A stretch of 64,000 bases of DNA. It comes from Streptomyces changanensis (GTDB taxonomy: Bacteria; Actinomycetota; Actinomycetes; Streptomycetales; Streptomycetaceae). The position numbers and the translations under genes are program-made. The DNA is taken from the NCBI RefSeq assembly GCF_024600715.1, contig NZ_CP102332.1, positions 2,294,001-2,358,000 on the forward strand. The letters are read 5' to 3'. Of this stretch, positions 43,802 through 52,892 are shown in pieces. The notes under the pieces are model-generated. The model did no database searches. It had not been told where the DNA came from and saw only the letters and a list, made by a program, of their open reading frames with translations. Each line of letters starts with the position of its first letter. Position 1 is the stretch's first letter.

Positions 43802-46738
43802 CTATTCGAGCAGTTCCGCGTACGCGCCCATGGCGAGCGCGATGTCCGCCTGCGCCCAGAAGCGGTGGTACGTGAAGACCGGCGCGGCGCCGCCCTTCAG
43901 ATAGGCCTCGACCTTCGGCCAGGCGGGGTCGTCCTGGTAGAACGAGCGGATCGAGGCGAAGGTGGACGTGGAGTCGATCCGGTCGCCGTTCGGCATGGTG
44001 CCGGTCCAGCCGGCGGGGACGTGCACCGGGTCGTCGAAGCGGTTGTAGTCGGCGCGGGTCTCCGGGACCGCGATGCCCAGCGGGTCCTGGTGGTGCTGCC
44101 ACATGCCGTCGAGGAGTGCCTTGGCGACCCGCTTGGCGTCCGCGTCGCCGGACTTGGCGGCGTAGTACGTCAGGGTCTTGGCGTACGCGGCGGCCACGCC
44201 GACGTCGTCGGTGTAGTCGGCGACGGTGACGTGCAGGCCGGCGTTGGGGCCGGGGTTCGCGGCGTTCCACGTGTCGGGCTTGCCGGACCAGCGCAGGGTG
44301 GACGGGAAGCGGTACGTGCCGTCGGGGTTGACGGTGGTCTGCGACAGGGCCCAGTCGACCCACTTGTCGAGGACGCTCTTCGCGAGGGCGTCACCGCTCT
44401 GGTGGTAGTACTCGGCGACCCGCTCCATGGACCAGGCCTGGAAGCCGAACCACTGGTTGGACGGCGGGTCGTGGTAGACGGGCTTCTCGTCGTAGAACAG
44501 GCCGTGGAAGGTGGGCGTGCCGGCCGGTGGGGTGGCGTAGCGGCCCTGCCAGCTGTTGGTGGCGCCGCCCGCGATGGCGCCCTCGTCGGACTGGAGCCAG
44601 CGGTAGAACTCGACCTGCCGGTCCAGGCTGGTCGCCCAGTCCTGCGCGCCGGTCGCCGACTTGGGCCTCAGCGGGGCGTACTCGCTCAGCGCGTACGCGG
44701 CGAGCGGGTTCTGGTAGCCGCTGTGGGCGTGGCTGGAACCGATGCGCCAGGCCCAGCCGGCGGAGGTGTCGGTGGCGCCGCCCCAGGCGTAGTACCAGGA
44801 CATCAGGTAGTGGGCGCTGTTCTTGCCGGTGCCGGCGGGGCAGGTGGTCGCGCCGACGCAGTCGCCCGCCTTCTTGAAGTACTTGTCGAAGAGGGAGTAC
44901 CGCAGGTAGTCGCCCATCTTGGCGGCCTTGGCGACGACACCGGAGACCGCGGTCCCCTTGCCCTGCTGCTTGGCCCAGACGTCCGCCCAGTAGGCGGCCT
45001 GGACGGCGCGGGCGTCGGCGTCGGGGGCGTTGGTGAACTTCCACTGCTTCGCGTACGACGCGTCGCCGGTGAAGAGGTCCAGGTAGCCGTTGCGGCCGCC
45101 GTAGGTGAAGTTGTCGCAGGTGGGGTGGGCCACGGTCTCCCAGACCGACTCCTGCGGGCCGCGCTGGAAGGTGTTGATGTAGGAGGGGCCGGTGGCGGCG
45201 GGGCCGGCGGAGCACTTGCCGGGCTCGTTGCCGAAGCCATAGACGTTGTCGACGTCCTGGAGCCAGTGCATGCCGTAGACGTCGTCGGTGCCGTAGGCGC
45301 TCTTCAGCTCGCCGGCGATCGGGTCGGAGCCCGTGGGGACGCCGGCGTCGAGGCGGGACGGGTACTGCGTCGGCAGGTCGTGCTCGGGGGCGTAGGTGGC
45401 CGGCTTCGACGCGTTGTACTTGTCGTTCGTCGGCTGGTCGGCGCGGGTGGGGATCATGTACTTCTCCATGGTGTCCCACGCGCCGTTGAACCGGGTCCAG
45501 TCGCCGGTGACCTTGCCGTACATGGCGTCGAGCCAGATAAGGTAGCTGTACGCCTCGGACGTCGTCTCGTGGCCGTGGTCGGGCGCCTCGACGATCAGCG
45601 TCTCGACCGAGTGGTACGGGATGCCCTCCGGCGAGAAGTACCCGTTCGCCGGGTCGGTGATCTTGGCGTGCATGGCGAGGAACCGGGCGTCGTACGTGGA
45701 GTCGCCGTCCAGCTGGGTGGCGGTCACCTCGGCCTTCGCGTGGCCGGGGGCCGTCACGGCGAACACGGCGGAGCCCGTGCCGGTCGCGGCGGCGGTGACG
45801 GTCACCTTGCGGGCGGTGTTCCAGTCGGCCGGGGTGAAGGTGAGCGTGCCGGGCGCCGCGGTGAGGCCGGTGCTGCCCGAGACACGGGCGACGGTCGCCG
45901 TGACGTTCGCGGCCGGCCGGGTGGAGAGCTTCACGTCGAAGGTCGCGGACTGCCCCTGGCGGACCGGCAGTTGGGCGGGGGTCGCGACGAGGGCCGGCCC
46001 GGCGGCGACGGTGATGCCGACGGGGGCGGACTCGGCGGCGGCGCCCCGGCTGTCGTACGCCTTCGCGTAGAGCGAGTGGGTGCCCGCGGCGAGGCCCCGG
46101 GCGGTGAGGGCGTACGGCGCGGTGGTGTCCGTGCCGAGCAGGGTCGTGTCGTCGTAGAACTCGACCTTGTCGACGGTCGCCCCGTCGGCGGCCGCCGCGG
46201 TGGCGGCCAGCGGGACCGGGTCGCCGGCGGTGTAGGTGGCGCCCGGGGCGGGGCTGGTCAGCACGGCGACCGGCGGCTGCTGGGCGCCGGCGCAGACGGT
46301 GCCGTCGACGGTGAAGGAGGTGGGCGCGGCGTTGGCGCCGCTGTAGGTGAACTGGGCGCCGGTGGTGACGGCCTGGCCCGCGGGGACGGTCCTGTTCCAA
46401 CCGACGGGGGTGACCGTGACGGTCTTGCCGGTCTGGGACCAGGTGCCGTTCCAGCCGTTGGCCAGCCGCTGGTTGCCGGTCTGGTCGTAGCGGAGGGTCC
46501 AGCCGTCCAGGGCGGCGGTGCCCCGGTTGGTGAGCGTCAGCTCGGCCGTGTAGCCGGAGCCCCAGTCGTTGGTCCGGTAGTCGACGCTGCACTGGACGGC
46601 TGCGGAGGCGGTTGTTGCGGCGGTGCGCGCCCCGGCGGGTGCGCCGTTGGCCGCGGTCATGCCCAGGGGGAGGGCGAGGACGGCGGCCAGGACGGCCGTC
46701 AGCCGTCGGCGCCGGCCCGTACGTGGTCCTGGCGACAT
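43802..46738 (-). CDS. Secreted GH48 reducing-end cellobiohydrolase with N-terminal CBM2
   Basis: 978 aa from ATG 46738, with AGGAG 8 nt upstream; an in-frame extension to 46885 is not used. Order: signal peptide, CBM2 ([21 protein letters not shown] ... [16 protein letters not shown]), an Ig-like domain ([20 protein letters not shown]), a second beta-sandwich module ([23 protein letters not shown]) and the GH48 catalytic barrel (from about [20 protein letters not shown] to the end). [20 protein letters not shown] carries the catalytic Glu. GH48 enzymes are key processive exocellulases. It is divergent from the GH5/GH6 operon, with a CebR box 61 nt upstream. Confidence 0.95.
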   Translation of the reverse strand: MSPGPRTGRRRRLTAVLAAVLALPLGMTAANGAPAGARTAATTASAAVQCSVDYRTNDWGSGYTAELTLTNRGTAALDGWTLRYDQTGNQRLANGWNGTWSQTGKTVTVTPVGWNRTVPAGQAVTTGAQFTYSGANAAPTSFTVDGTVCAGAQQPPVAVLTSPAPGATYTAGDPVPLAATAAAADGATVDKVEFYDDTTLLGTDTTAPYALTARGLAAGTHSLYAKAYDSRGAAAESAPVGITVAAGPALVATPAQLPVRQGQSATFDVKLSTRPAANVTATVARVSGSTGLTAAPGTLTFTPADWNTARKVTVTAAATGTGSAVFAVTAPGHAKAEVTATQLDGDSTYDARFLAMHAKITDPANGYFSPEGIPYHSVETLIVEAPDHGHETTSEAYSYLIWLDAMYGKVTGDWTRFNGAWDTMEKYMIPTRADQPTNDKYNASKPATYAPEHDLPTQYPSRLDAGVPTGSDPIAGELKSAYGTDDVYGMHWLQDVDNVYGFGNEPGKCSAGPAATGPSYINTFQRGPQESVWETVAHPTCDNFTYGGRNGYLDLFTGDASYAKQWKFTNAPDADARAVQAAYWADVWAKQQGKGTAVSGVVAKAAKMGDYLRYSLFDKYFKKAGDCVGATTCPAGTGKNSAHYLMSWYYAWGGATDTSAGWAWRIGSSHAHSGYQNPLAAYALSEYAPLRPKSATGAQDWATSLDRQVEFYRWLQSDEGAIAGGATNSWQGRYATPPAGTPTFHGLFYDEKPVYHDPPSNQWFGFQAWSMERVAEYYHQSGDALAKSVLDKWVDWALSQTTVNPDGTYRFPSTLRWSGKPDTWNAANPGPNAGLHVTVADYTDDVGVAAAYAKTLTYYAAKSGDADAKRVAKALLDGMWQHHQDPLGIAVPETRADYNRFDDPVHVPAGWTGTMPNGDRIDSTSTFASIRSFYQDDPAWPKVEAYLKGGAAPVFTYHRFWAQADIALAMGAYAELLE

Positions 46739-46798
46739 GCGGGTCTCTCCTAGCGGCTCTGTAGGGCAGGAGGAGGGGGGTGACAAGCCTTGAACCAG

Positions 46799-46812
46799 TG
46801 GGAGCGCTCCCA
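46799..46812. promoter_or_regulatory. Perfect CebR box, GH48 side
   Basis: TGGGAGCGCTCCCA, the exact 14-bp palindrome bound by CebR in Streptomyces, 61 nt upstream of the GH48 start. CebR leaves this site when cellobiose or cellotriose binds, inducing cellulases. Confidence 0.9.
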
Positions 46813-46931
46813 CTATGAGGAGGGGCGGGTGCGCGGTCAAGGTGTGCGAAGAGTCGAAGAAGTTCGAAAGAAAAACTTGACCCACCCTCTGTTGCTTGAC
46901 GGCGGACCGGGGTTACGGTCGGCGACACCAG

Positions 46932-46945
46932 TGGGAGCGGTTCCA
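46932..46945. promoter_or_regulatory. Variant CebR box, GH5 side
   Basis: TGGGAGCGGTTCCA matches the CebR palindrome at 12 of 14 positions and lies 51 nt upstream of the GH5 start (46996). With the perfect box at 46799 it makes a two-operator divergent promoter. Confidence 0.8.
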
Positions 46946-46995
46946 CGTCAGTCGGCGCGTTGTCAGGTTCGCGCCTAAATGGCAAGGAGTCGCTC

Positions 46996-48543
46996 ATGCG
47001 ACACCCCCCGCGCACATCATCGTTCGTCGTGGGAGCCGCGCTCGCCTTGGCGGGCGTCGTTCTCGCACCGGCGGCCCCAGCGGCCGCCACCCCGGTCCGT
47101 GCGGCCGCCCCCGTGGCGGACGCCCCGCCGGCGGCCGCCCCCGTGCGGACGGCGGCCCCCACCGCGGGTTGCACGGTGGAGTACACCGTCGTCAACCAGT
47201 GGTCCGGCGGGTTCCAGGGCTCGGTCACGGTCACCAACCGGGGCCCCGCGCTGGACGGCTGGCGGCTCGGCTTCGGCTTCCCGGGCGACCAGCGGGTCAC
47301 CCAGGGCTGGGGCGCCCGGTGGTCCCAGTCCGGTGCCTCGGTGACCGTCGTGAACGAGAGCTGGAACGCGGCGCTCGCCCCGGGCGCCAGCGTCACGGCC
47401 GGCTTCGTCGCCTCGTACTCCGGCGCCAACCCGGCGCCGACCGCCTTCACGCTCGACGGCACCCCCTGCGGTGACCCGGGCGGCCCGACGGATCCACCCG
47501 ATCCGCCGGACCCGCCGGGCCCCGGTGACGGGGCGCCCGTCCTCACCGCGAGCGGCAACCGGCTCGTGGACGGGGACGGCCGGACCCGCCGCATGCTCGG
47601 CGTGAACCGCTCCGGCGGCGAGTTCATGTGCGTCCAGGGCCGCGGGATCTTCGACGGCCCCGTGGACGACGCCTCCGTGCGCGCCATCGCGGACTGGAAG
47701 GCGAACACCGTACGCATCCCCCTGAACGAGGAGTGCTGGCTGGGCCTGGACAACATCGACCCGAGATACCGCGGGACCGCCTACGTCGACGCCGTGAAGG
47801 GCTTCGTGGGCCGCGTGCTGGCGCACGGCATGACCCCCGTGCTCGAACTGCACTGGAGCTGGGGCCGGTACACCGGCAACTCCGCCGGCTGCGCCGACGA
47901 GCACGCGAGCTGCCAGAAGCCGATGCCCAACGCCCGCTACACACCGGCGTTCTGGACCTCGGTCGCGGACACCTTCAAGGACGACCGGCGCGTCGTGTTC
48001 GACCTGTTCAACGAGCCGTACCCGGACCGCGCCACCCCCACGGCCGACGCGGCGTGGGCGTGCTGGCGGGACGGCGGCACCTGCCCCGGCATCGGCTACG
48101 AGGTGGCCGGCATGCAGGACCTGCTCGACGCGGTACGGGCCACGGGCGCGAGGAACCTCGTGCTCGTCCCGGGCCTCGCCTACGCCAACGACCTGAGCCG
48201 GTGGCTCGCGCACGCCCCGACGGACCCGGCCGGCAATCTCGCCGCCGCCTGGCACGTCTACAACTTCAACACCTGCTCCACCGAGAGCTGCTGGGACGCC
48301 ACGCTCGCCCCGGTCGCCGCCCGCGTCCCGCTGGTGGCGGGCGAGATCGGCGAGAACACCTGCGGCCACGGGTTCATCGACCGCGTCATGGCGTGGTTCG
48401 ACGCCCGCGGCCTGTCGTACCTGGGCTGGACCTGGAACACCTGGGACTGCTCCGCGGGCCCGGCCCTGATCAGCGCGTACGACGGCACCCCCACGCCGTT
48501 CGGCGCGGGACTGCGGGACCACCTGCGCGCGCTGGCCGGCTGA
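46996..48543 (+). CDS. Secreted GH5 endoglucanase with N-terminal CBM2
   Basis: 515 aa from ATG 46996 (AAGGAG 7 nt upstream). Signal peptide to about residue 35, an Ala/Pro spacer, CBM2 (GCTVEYTVVNQWSGGFQGSVTV ... TQGWGARWSQSG), a Pro/Asp linker (GGPTDPPDPPDPPGPGDG) and a GH5 barrel. The acid-base Glu is in VFDLFNEPYPD and the nucleophile Glu in PLVAGEIGENTCG. Several Cys (MCVQG, EECWLG, GCADEHASC, GTCPG, NTCSTESCWD) suggest disulfides. It cleaves cellulose chains internally. The GH6 gene follows 111 nt later with no operator of its own, so one CebR-controlled transcript is likely. Confidence 0.93.
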   Translation: MRHPPRTSSFVVGAALALAGVVLAPAAPAAATPVRAAAPVADAPPAAAPVRTAAPTAGCTVEYTVVNQWSGGFQGSVTVTNRGPALDGWRLGFGFPGDQRVTQGWGARWSQSGASVTVVNESWNAALAPGASVTAGFVASYSGANPAPTAFTLDGTPCGDPGGPTDPPDPPDPPGPGDGAPVLTASGNRLVDGDGRTRRMLGVNRSGGEFMCVQGRGIFDGPVDDASVRAIADWKANTVRIPLNEECWLGLDNIDPRYRGTAYVDAVKGFVGRVLAHGMTPVLELHWSWGRYTGNSAGCADEHASCQKPMPNARYTPAFWTSVADTFKDDRRVVFDLFNEPYPDRATPTADAAWACWRDGGTCPGIGYEVAGMQDLLDAVRATGARNLVLVPGLAYANDLSRWLAHAPTDPAGNLAAAWHVYNFNTCSTESCWDATLAPVAARVPLVAGEIGENTCGHGFIDRVMAWFDARGLSYLGWTWNTWDCSAGPALISAYDGTPTPFGAGLRDHLRALAG

Positions 48544-48654
48544 GCACGGCCTCACCGCGCCCCGCACCACACGGATCCGCACCGCAGCACACCGCAGCAC
48601 GGCACACCGCACGCCCGGAGAGACCGGGAAAGTCAGAGAGGAAACCTCATCCCC

Positions 48655-50412
48655 ATGAGCCGCACGAGCACCGCGAGCACCACCGTTCAGGTACCTCGCC
48701 GCCGCAGCAGAACGGCCCTGCTGGCCGCCTGCACCCTGATCGCCACGGCGGGCGCGACCGCCACCGCGCTCTCCTCCCCCGCCGGGGCCGCCGCCCCGGG
48801 CTGCAAGGTCGACTACACCGTCACCAACCAGTGGAACAACGGCTTCGGCGCCAACGTCACCGTCACCAACACCGGCGACCCGGTCGCCGCGTGGACCCTG
48901 GAGTGGACGTACGCGGGCAACCAGCAGGTGACCCAGCACTGGAACGCCGCGGTCACCCAGTCCGGCGCGGCCGTCACCGCGAGGAACCTCGCGTACAACG
49001 GCTCCCTCGCCACCGGCGCGTCCACGTCCTTCGGGTTCAACGGCTCCTACGGCGGGACCAACGCCGTGCCGACGGTGTTCAAGCTCAACGGCGTCGTCTG
49101 CAACGGCTCCACCGGCCCGACGGACCCGCCGACCGACCCGCCCACGGACCCGCCGGCCGGCAACCGGGTCGACAACCCGTACGCGGGCGCCAAGGTGTAC
49201 GTGAACCCCGAGTGGTCCGCGAAGGCCGCCGCCGAGCCGGGCGGCGCCAAGGTCGCGAACCAGCCCACCGGCGTCTGGCTCGACCGCATCGCCGCGATCC
49301 AGGGCGTCAACGGCGGCATGGGCCTGCGCGACCACCTGGACGAGGCGCTGCGCCAGAAGGGCAACGGCGAGCTCGCCATCCAGCTGGTGATCTACAACCT
49401 GCCGGGCCGCGACTGCGCCGCGCTCGCCTCCAACGGCGAGCTGGGCCCGACCGAGATCGGCCGCTACCAGCGCGAGTACATCGACCCGATCGCCGCGATC
49501 CTCGCCGACCCGAAGTACAAGGGTCTGCGGATCGTCACGACGGTCGAGATCGACAGCCTGCCGAACCTCGTCACCAACGTCACCCCGCGCCCGACCGCGA
49601 CGCCGAACTGCGACGTCATGAAGGCGAACGGCAACTACGTGAAGGGCGTCGGCTACGCCCTGGCGAAGCTGGGCGCCGTCCCCAACGTCTACAACTACGT
49701 CGACGCCGGCCACCACGGCTGGCTCGGCTGGGACGACAACTTCGGCGCGTCCGCCCAGATCTTCAAGCAGGCGGCGACGGCTGAGGGATCGACCGTGGCC
49801 AACGTCCACGGCTTCATCGTCAACACCGCCAACTACAGCGCCCTGAAGGAGGACCACTTCACCATCAACGACACGGTGGGCGGCCAGTCGGTGCGCACCT
49901 CGAAGTGGATCGACTGGAACCGGTACACCGACGAGCTGTCGTTCGCGCAGGCCATGCGGGCCGAGCTGATCCGGATCGGCTTCTCGCCGAACCTCGGCAT
50001 GCTGATCGACACCTCCCGCAACGGCTGGGGCGGCGCGGCTCGCCCGACCGGCCCCGGCGCGCAGACGAACGTCGACACGTACGTCAACGGCGGCCGCTAC
50101 GACCGCCGCATCCACCTCGGCAACTGGTGCAACCAGGCGGGCGCCGGCCTCGGCGAGCGACCCAAGGCCAACCCGGAGCCGGGCATCGACGCCTACGTGT
50201 GGATGAAGCCCCCGGGCGAGTCCGACGGGTCGAGCAAGGCCATCCCGAACAACGAGGGCAAGGGCTTCGACCGCATGTGCGACCCCACGTACACGGGCAA
50301 CCCGCGGAACAACAACAACATGTCGGGCGCCCTGCCCGACGCCCCCGTCTCGGGCCACTGGTTCTCGGCCCAGTTCCAGGAGCTGCTGAAGAACGCCCAC
50401 CCGGCGCTCTGA
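48655..50412 (+). CDS. Secreted GH6 cellobiohydrolase with N-terminal CBM2
   Basis: 585 aa. Signal peptide (to about 47), CBM2 (GCKVDYTVTNQWNNGFGANVTV ... TQHWNAAVTQSGAAV), a PTDPP linker and the GH6 catalytic domain from about NPYAGAKVYVNPEWS. GH6 active-site landmarks are present: VIYNLPGRDCAALAS, IVTTVEIDSLPNLVTN, YNYVDAGHHGWLGWDDN, LIDTSRNGWGG and NWCNQAGAGLGERP. The loops and length point to a non-reducing-end cellobiohydrolase rather than a short endoglucanase. It complements GH48 from the opposite chain end. AGAGAGGA precedes the start. A perfect stem terminator follows at 50435. Confidence 0.94.
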   Translation: MSRTSTASTTVQVPRRRSRTALLAACTLIATAGATATALSSPAGAAAPGCKVDYTVTNQWNNGFGANVTVTNTGDPVAAWTLEWTYAGNQQVTQHWNAAVTQSGAAVTARNLAYNGSLATGASTSFGFNGSYGGTNAVPTVFKLNGVVCNGSTGPTDPPTDPPTDPPAGNRVDNPYAGAKVYVNPEWSAKAAAEPGGAKVANQPTGVWLDRIAAIQGVNGGMGLRDHLDEALRQKGNGELAIQLVIYNLPGRDCAALASNGELGPTEIGRYQREYIDPIAAILADPKYKGLRIVTTVEIDSLPNLVTNVTPRPTATPNCDVMKANGNYVKGVGYALAKLGAVPNVYNYVDAGHHGWLGWDDNFGASAQIFKQAATAEGSTVANVHGFIVNTANYSALKEDHFTINDTVGGQSVRTSKWIDWNRYTDELSFAQAMRAELIRIGFSPNLGMLIDTSRNGWGGAARPTGPGAQTNVDTYVNGGRYDRRIHLGNWCNQAGAGLGERPKANPEPGIDAYVWMKPPGESDGSSKAIPNNEGKGFDRMCDPTYTGNPRNNNNMSGALPDAPVSGHWFSAQFQELLKNAHPAL

Positions 50413-50434
50413 CGCCCGCAGCCGGCTCCTGACC

Positions 50435-50480
50435 ACGAGCCCCCGCACCCGGCGGTACGTTCCCGGGGGCGGGGGCTCGT
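50435..50480 (+). terminator. Stem-loop terminator after the GH5-GH6 operon
   Basis: ACGAGCCCCCGC (50435-50446) pairs exactly with GCGGGGGCTCGT (50469-50480), 22 nt after the GH6 stop. The 22-nt loop can itself pair partly (CCCGG/CCGGG). Confidence 0.8.
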
Positions 50481-50497
50481 CCCATCGCCCAGCACGG

Positions 50498-50637
50498 CTC
50501 AGCCCGGCGCGGCGGCGGGCGGCGGCTCAGCCCGGCGCGGCGGCGGGCGGCGGCTCAGCCCGGCGCGGCGGCGGGCGGCGGCTCAGCCCGGCGCGGCGGC
50601 GGGCGGCGGCTCAGCCCGGCGCGGCGGCGGGCGGCGG
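50498..50637. repeat. Five identical 28-bp tandem repeats at the 3' end of the hxlR gene
   Basis: A 28-bp unit beginning CTCAGCCCGGCGCGGCGGCG occurs five times without a change, ending directly at CTCAG of 50638, where TCA (50639-50641) is the minus-strand stop of the HxlR gene. Perfect identity implies very recent expansion. There are no spacers, so it is not a CRISPR array. Confidence 0.92.
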
Positions 50638-50638
50638 C

Positions 50639-50995
50639 TCAGCGGGGTGCCGAGGCGGCCTCACGGGCCGGGGCCAGGACGTGGTCGCGGCCCCAGGCGC
50701 CGAGCGGGGCGAGGGCCTCGTTCAGCGACACGCCCCGCGGGGTCAGGGAGTACTCGACGCGCGGCGGCACCTCGTCGTACTCCTCGCGGTGGACGACGCC
50801 GTCGGCCTCCAGCTCCCGCAGGTGCGAGGCGAGGACCTTCTCCGTCACCCCGGGCAGCTCGCGGCGCAGCTCGCCGAAGCGGCACGGCCGCTCGTGCAGC
50901 GCCCACAGGATGAGGACCTTCCACTTCCCGCCGATCACGTCCATCGCGGCGTCGATCCCGCACACGTACGCCCCCGGCCGCCTGGCCACCGCCAT
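50639..50995 (-). CDS. HxlR-family winged-helix regulator
   Basis: 118 aa from ATG 50995; the longer frame upstream lacks coding character. The HxlR winged helix is obvious: CGIDAAMDVIGGKWKVLILWALHERPCRFGELRRELPGVTEKVLASHLRELEADGVVHR. The Cys near the N-terminus is often a redox or aldehyde sensor in this family. The gene is divergent from an NAD(P)-dependent dehydrogenase, its probable target, with a small palindrome between. Five 28-bp repeats adjoin its stop codon. Confidence 0.92.
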   Translation of the reverse strand: MAVARRPGAYVCGIDAAMDVIGGKWKVLILWALHERPCRFGELRRELPGVTEKVLASHLRELEADGVVHREEYDEVPPRVEYSLTPRGVSLNEALAPLGAWGRDHVLAPAREAASAPR

Positions 50996-51046
50996 GCCGC
51001 CACCCCCTCCACCTGGATGCTTACCCGGAGGTGCCCGCCCACTCGA

Positions 51047-51058
51047 AAGTGCGTACTT
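51047..51058. promoter_or_regulatory. Candidate HxlR operator
   Basis: AAGTGCGTACTT has AAGT/ACTT arms with GCGT between and lies in the divergent gap between hxlR (start 50995) and the dehydrogenase (start 51093). Related AGTA/TACT-type sites bind HxlR proteins. The assignment is inference from position and symmetry. Confidence 0.55.
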
Positions 51059-51092
51059 GAGCGGCCGCCCCGCACCGACGAGCCTAACGGTC

Positions 51093-52001
51093 ATGACCGA
51101 CACCACCCCTTCCCCCGACGCCTCCCCGACGCCGTCGCCCACCCCGCTGACCCTGCTCGGCACCGGCGACATGGGCAGCGCCCTCGGCCGGGCCTGGCTC
51201 GCCGCGGGCCACCCCCTCACCGTCTGGAACCGCACCCCCTCCCGCACCGAGCCACTCGCCGCGCTGGGGGCGGTGGTCGCCTCCACGGCCGCCGAGGCGG
51301 TCGCGGCGAACCGGCTCGTCGTGGCCTGCCTCCTCGACGACGACTCCGTCGGCGCCGCCCTCGACGGGGCGGACCTGGCCGGCCGCGACCTGGTGAACCT
51401 CACGACCGGCACCCCCGGCGAGGGCCGGTCCCGGGCCGCCTGGGCGCGCGAGCGCGGCGCCCGCTTCCTGGACGCCGGGATCATGGCCGTACCGCCCATG
51501 ATCGGCGTGCCCGACTCGGGTGCCTACGTCCTCTACAGCGGCTCCCGCGACCTCTTCGCGGAACACCGCGCCACGCTCGCCGTCCCGGCCGGCGCGCGGT
51601 ACGTCGGCGAGGACCCCGGCTTCGCCGCGCTGCACGACGTGGCGCTGCTCAGCGCGATGAGCGGGATGTTCGCCGGGGTCCTGCACGCCTTCGCCCTGGT
51701 GCGCCACGAGGAGGTCGCCCCCCGGGACTTCGCCGCGCTCCTCGTCGACTGGCTGACCGCCATGGCCGGGTCGGCGCACACGACGGCCGAGCAGATCGAG
51801 ACCGGCGACTACGGCAAGGGCGTCGTGTCCAACCTCGCGATGCAGTCGGCGGGGAACGCGACGCTGCTGCGCACCGCCGAGGAGCAGCGCGTCAGCCCGG
51901 AGCTCCTCACGCCGTACATGGAGCTGATGGCCCGGCGGGTCGCCGCGGGGCACGGCGGGGAGGACGTCGCGGGGATGGTCGAGCTGCTGGATCGACGCTG
52001 A
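51093..52001 (+). CDS. NAD(P)-dependent oxidoreductase, imine-reductase/3-hydroxyacid dehydrogenase type
   Basis: 302 aa. A Rossmann domain begins LTLLGTGDMGSALGRAWLAAGHPLTVWNRTPSRTEPLAALGA (GxGxMG, and an Arg after the second strand favouring NADPH). The C-terminal helical domain contains GAGIMAVPPMIGVPDSGAYVLYSG-like text and MAGSAHTTAEQIETGDYGKGVVSNL. The motif after the Rossmann core matches imine reductases and beta-hydroxyacid dehydrogenase-like proteins. The usual catalytic Lys of hydroxyisobutyrate dehydrogenases is not apparent, which fits the imine-reductase branch. The start ATG 51093 follows the putative HxlR operator. An electrophile or aldehyde inducer is possible but unproven. 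Confidence 0.85.
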   Translation: MTDTTPSPDASPTPSPTPLTLLGTGDMGSALGRAWLAAGHPLTVWNRTPSRTEPLAALGAVVASTAAEAVAANRLVVACLLDDDSVGAALDGADLAGRDLVNLTTGTPGEGRSRAAWARERGARFLDAGIMAVPPMIGVPDSGAYVLYSGSRDLFAEHRATLAVPAGARYVGEDPGFAALHDVALLSAMSGMFAGVLHAFALVRHEEVAPRDFAALLVDWLTAMAGSAHTTAEQIETGDYGKGVVSNLAMQSAGNATLLRTAEEQRVSPELLTPYMELMARRVAAGHGGEDVAGMVELLDRR

Positions 52002-52245
52002 GCGAACGGGAGTTCGGCCGGAACCGCGTTGTCGGCGCGGGACCGGCGGGACTAGAGTCGACACCGTGACTGCCGGGTCGGCCATGGGCCATCAGCGAGT
52101 GGGGCACCCGGCCTCCTCGTGAGCGCGGGGCGGGCCAGAGGCCCCCCGCGGCGTGCACGCGTCCCTCCGACGCGCTCCTCTCCGTGCCTCTGTCGCACGG
52201 GGACTTCTCGCACGCCTCGACGCCCATCGACCACAGGGAACATCC

Positions 52246-52632
52246 ATGACCGCAGATCTCAACCACACCGTCGTCCACGCCACCGACAAGCAGGCGTCCG
52301 CCGAGTTCCTCGCGGGGATCCTCGGGCTGGAGGTCGGCGCCCCCTTCGGGCCGTTCGTGCCGGTGGACACCGGCAACGGCGTGACGCTCGACTTCTACAC
52401 CGCGCCCGACGGACAGGTCGCCTCGCAGCACTACGCCTTCCTCGTCCCCGACGAGGAGTTCGACACCATGATCGACCGTCTGGAGGCGGCGGGCGTGACG
52501 TACTACGCCGACCCGCACCACACCGAGAAGGGGAAGGTCAACGACCTCTTCGGCGGGCGGGGCGCCTACTTCGAGGACCCGGACGGCCACAACATGGAGA
52601 TCATCACCCGCCCGTACGCGCGCCCCGCGTAG
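52246..52632 (+). CDS. VOC (glyoxalase/dioxygenase-fold) protein
   Basis: 128 aa single VOC module: LNHTVVHATDKQASAEFLAGILGLEVG, then DFYTAPDGQVASQHYAFLVPDEEFDTMIDRLEAAGV and YFEDPDGHNMEIITRPY. His in NHTVV, His in QHYAF and Glu in NMEII are the likely metal ligands, as in vicinal oxygen chelate enzymes. Members include lyases, dioxygenases and antibiotic-binding proteins, so the reaction cannot be named. The start ATG 52246 has AGGGAA 6 nt upstream. The 244 bp before it contain no recognisable gene. Confidence 0.86.
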   Translation: MTADLNHTVVHATDKQASAEFLAGILGLEVGAPFGPFVPVDTGNGVTLDFYTAPDGQVASQHYAFLVPDEEFDTMIDRLEAAGVTYYADPHHTEKGKVNDLFGGRGAYFEDPDGHNMEIITRPYARPA

Positions 52633-52759
52633 CCCCCGGCGGCCCGCCGCCCGCCCCTGTACGGAGCGGACGGCGGGCGCTCAGGCGGCGGGCGCGGAGA
52701 GGTCCACTCCGGTCGGGCCGGGGGCGCGCGCCGCACGACGCGGGGCGCGCCCCCGCCCT

Positions 52760-52892
52760 GGGTGCGGGCCCGGGTAAGGGTCCCGTCCGAGCGGGAGGCC
52801 CGGTACGGGTCCGGATCGCGTCCGAGCGGGCCCGGTCCGGGTCCGGATCGCGTCCGAGCGGGAGGCCCGGTACGGGTACGGGTCCGGGTTCA
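52760..52892. repeat. About 33-bp degenerate tandem repeat at the 3' end of the GNAT gene
   Basis: Three units, each containing GTCCGAGCGGG and (G)GGTCCGGATCGC or its variant GGTACGGGTACGG, run into the stop codon (TCA 52890-52892) of the minus-strand GNAT gene. This is the third array in the window that abuts the end of a minus-strand gene. The rest of the gap after 52632 is empty. Confidence 0.65.

Noticed and set aside
41330..46753. An 1807-codon open frame on the + strand
   Set aside because: It runs antisense through GH74 and GH48 and is a composition artefact of GC-rich codon positions. Its amino acids are Gly/Ala/Arg/Val low complexity with no domain, while the opposite strand encodes clear cellulases.
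50498..50637. 28-bp repeats resembling a CRISPR array
   Set aside because: The five units are directly contiguous with no unique spacers, and no cas genes are nearby.
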